Shown here: one piece after another, positions 63,656 through 64,000 of the stretch | Numbering within the stretch: position 1 is the stretch's first letter | How the letters are laid out: every line of letters begins with the position of its first letter | Assembly (NCBI GenBank): GCA_021292165.1 | Contig: CM037877.1 | Coordinates: 163,800,242-163,864,241, forward strand | Direction: 5' to 3' | Source of the DNA: Shinisaurus crocodilurus | Lineage: Eukaryota; Chordata; Lepidosauria; Squamata; Shinisauridae | Length of the DNA stretch: 64,000 nt | Translations under genes and position numbers: made by a program | Notes under the pieces: model-generated | What the model saw: only the letters and a program-made list of their open reading frames with translations | Told to the model about the DNA's origin: nothing | The model's database searches: none

Positions 63656-64000
63656 ATTCATTCAATAAAGTAGGGAGTAGGCAACAAAAGCTCGTGCCAT
63701 AATGGTCACAAATGAGTCACAAGCCCAACTGTGATTTTGTAAACTGCAGCTGTAGATTGACGTGGTTTGAACAGTCACATACAAGAAAACAACAACACAG
63801 TATGCTCCAAAGGAACAACTCAGATTACCTATCCACCCTGCAATCTGCAATTCAAAAAGGAAAAAGAAGCAGGGTGGCATCACAGAACATCTTTCAGCCG
63901 AATGTGGCTCATTTTCTAGCGTTATGTGATGGCCATTGTAAGCTCCTTTGTAGCAAGAACTCCATAATGGCATTTTCTGGCGGTGCTCTCAATTGCCAGA
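63656..64000. other. Window end, nothing recognised
   Basis: No gene or repeat recognised up to the edge. Confidence 0.4.

Noticed and set aside
1..64000. CRISPR arrays, operons or other prokaryotic features
   Set aside because: The spliced gene and the vertebrate retroelements show a eukaryotic genome; no spaced direct-repeat array was seen.

Overview
The window is a piece of a vertebrate nuclear genome, most likely a squamate reptile. The reasons are a large intron-rich gene with GT-AG (and one GC-AG) introns, CR1- and L2-type LINE ends, a tRNA-derived SINE and a 5S-rRNA-derived SINE, a DIRS retrotransposon, and dense hAT and Harbinger-type MITEs. The species call is inference; the vertebrate call is firm.

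One cellular gene is present: ZNF326 (ZIRD, a subunit of the DBIRD complex with CCAR2), on the minus strand. I could join twelve coding exons from the start codon at 38231 to the stop at 1371. All splice phases agree and the product is an open 540-residue protein: Gly/Arg/Tyr-rich N-terminus, basic nuclear-localisation patches, two AKAP95-type C2H2 zinc fingers and a Glu-rich C-terminus. The first coding exon lies in a CpG-rich promoter (about 37.45-38.6 kb). The 3' UTR runs to about 860.

The introns (1.5-38.2 kb) carry many insertions. The largest is a 6.6-kb DIRS retrotransposon (18145-24780), same strand as the gene. It has gag, RT-RNase H-methylase and tyrosine-recombinase ORFs, inverted terminal repeats, and an internal complementary region that copies both outer ends. 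Three frameshifts break the pol and recombinase ORFs; gag is open. Also intronic are two long foldbacks (5846-6256 and 8634-8995), a Tc1/mariner-type MITE, LINE 3' ends and several MITEs whose target-site duplications can be read directly.

The 5' flank (38.6-64 kb) shows no further host gene. It is a mosaic of repeats: a Tc1 element (38800-40618) with a dead transposase broken by a SINE; a GC-rich hAT-type element (43401-44159) with an 8-bp duplication; further hAT and TAA-duplicating MITEs; 5S-derived SINEs; CR1 fragments; a Penelope-like terminus carrying a hammerhead-ribozyme-like core (58204-58300); and a poorly recognisable large foldback family at about 45.1-46.9 and 50.65-52.0 kb.

The most interesting points are the DIRS end/ICR geometry, the hammerhead-like core, the undescribed-looking foldback family, and a ZNF143/THAP11-like palindromic core shared by MITEs of two different transposase classes.
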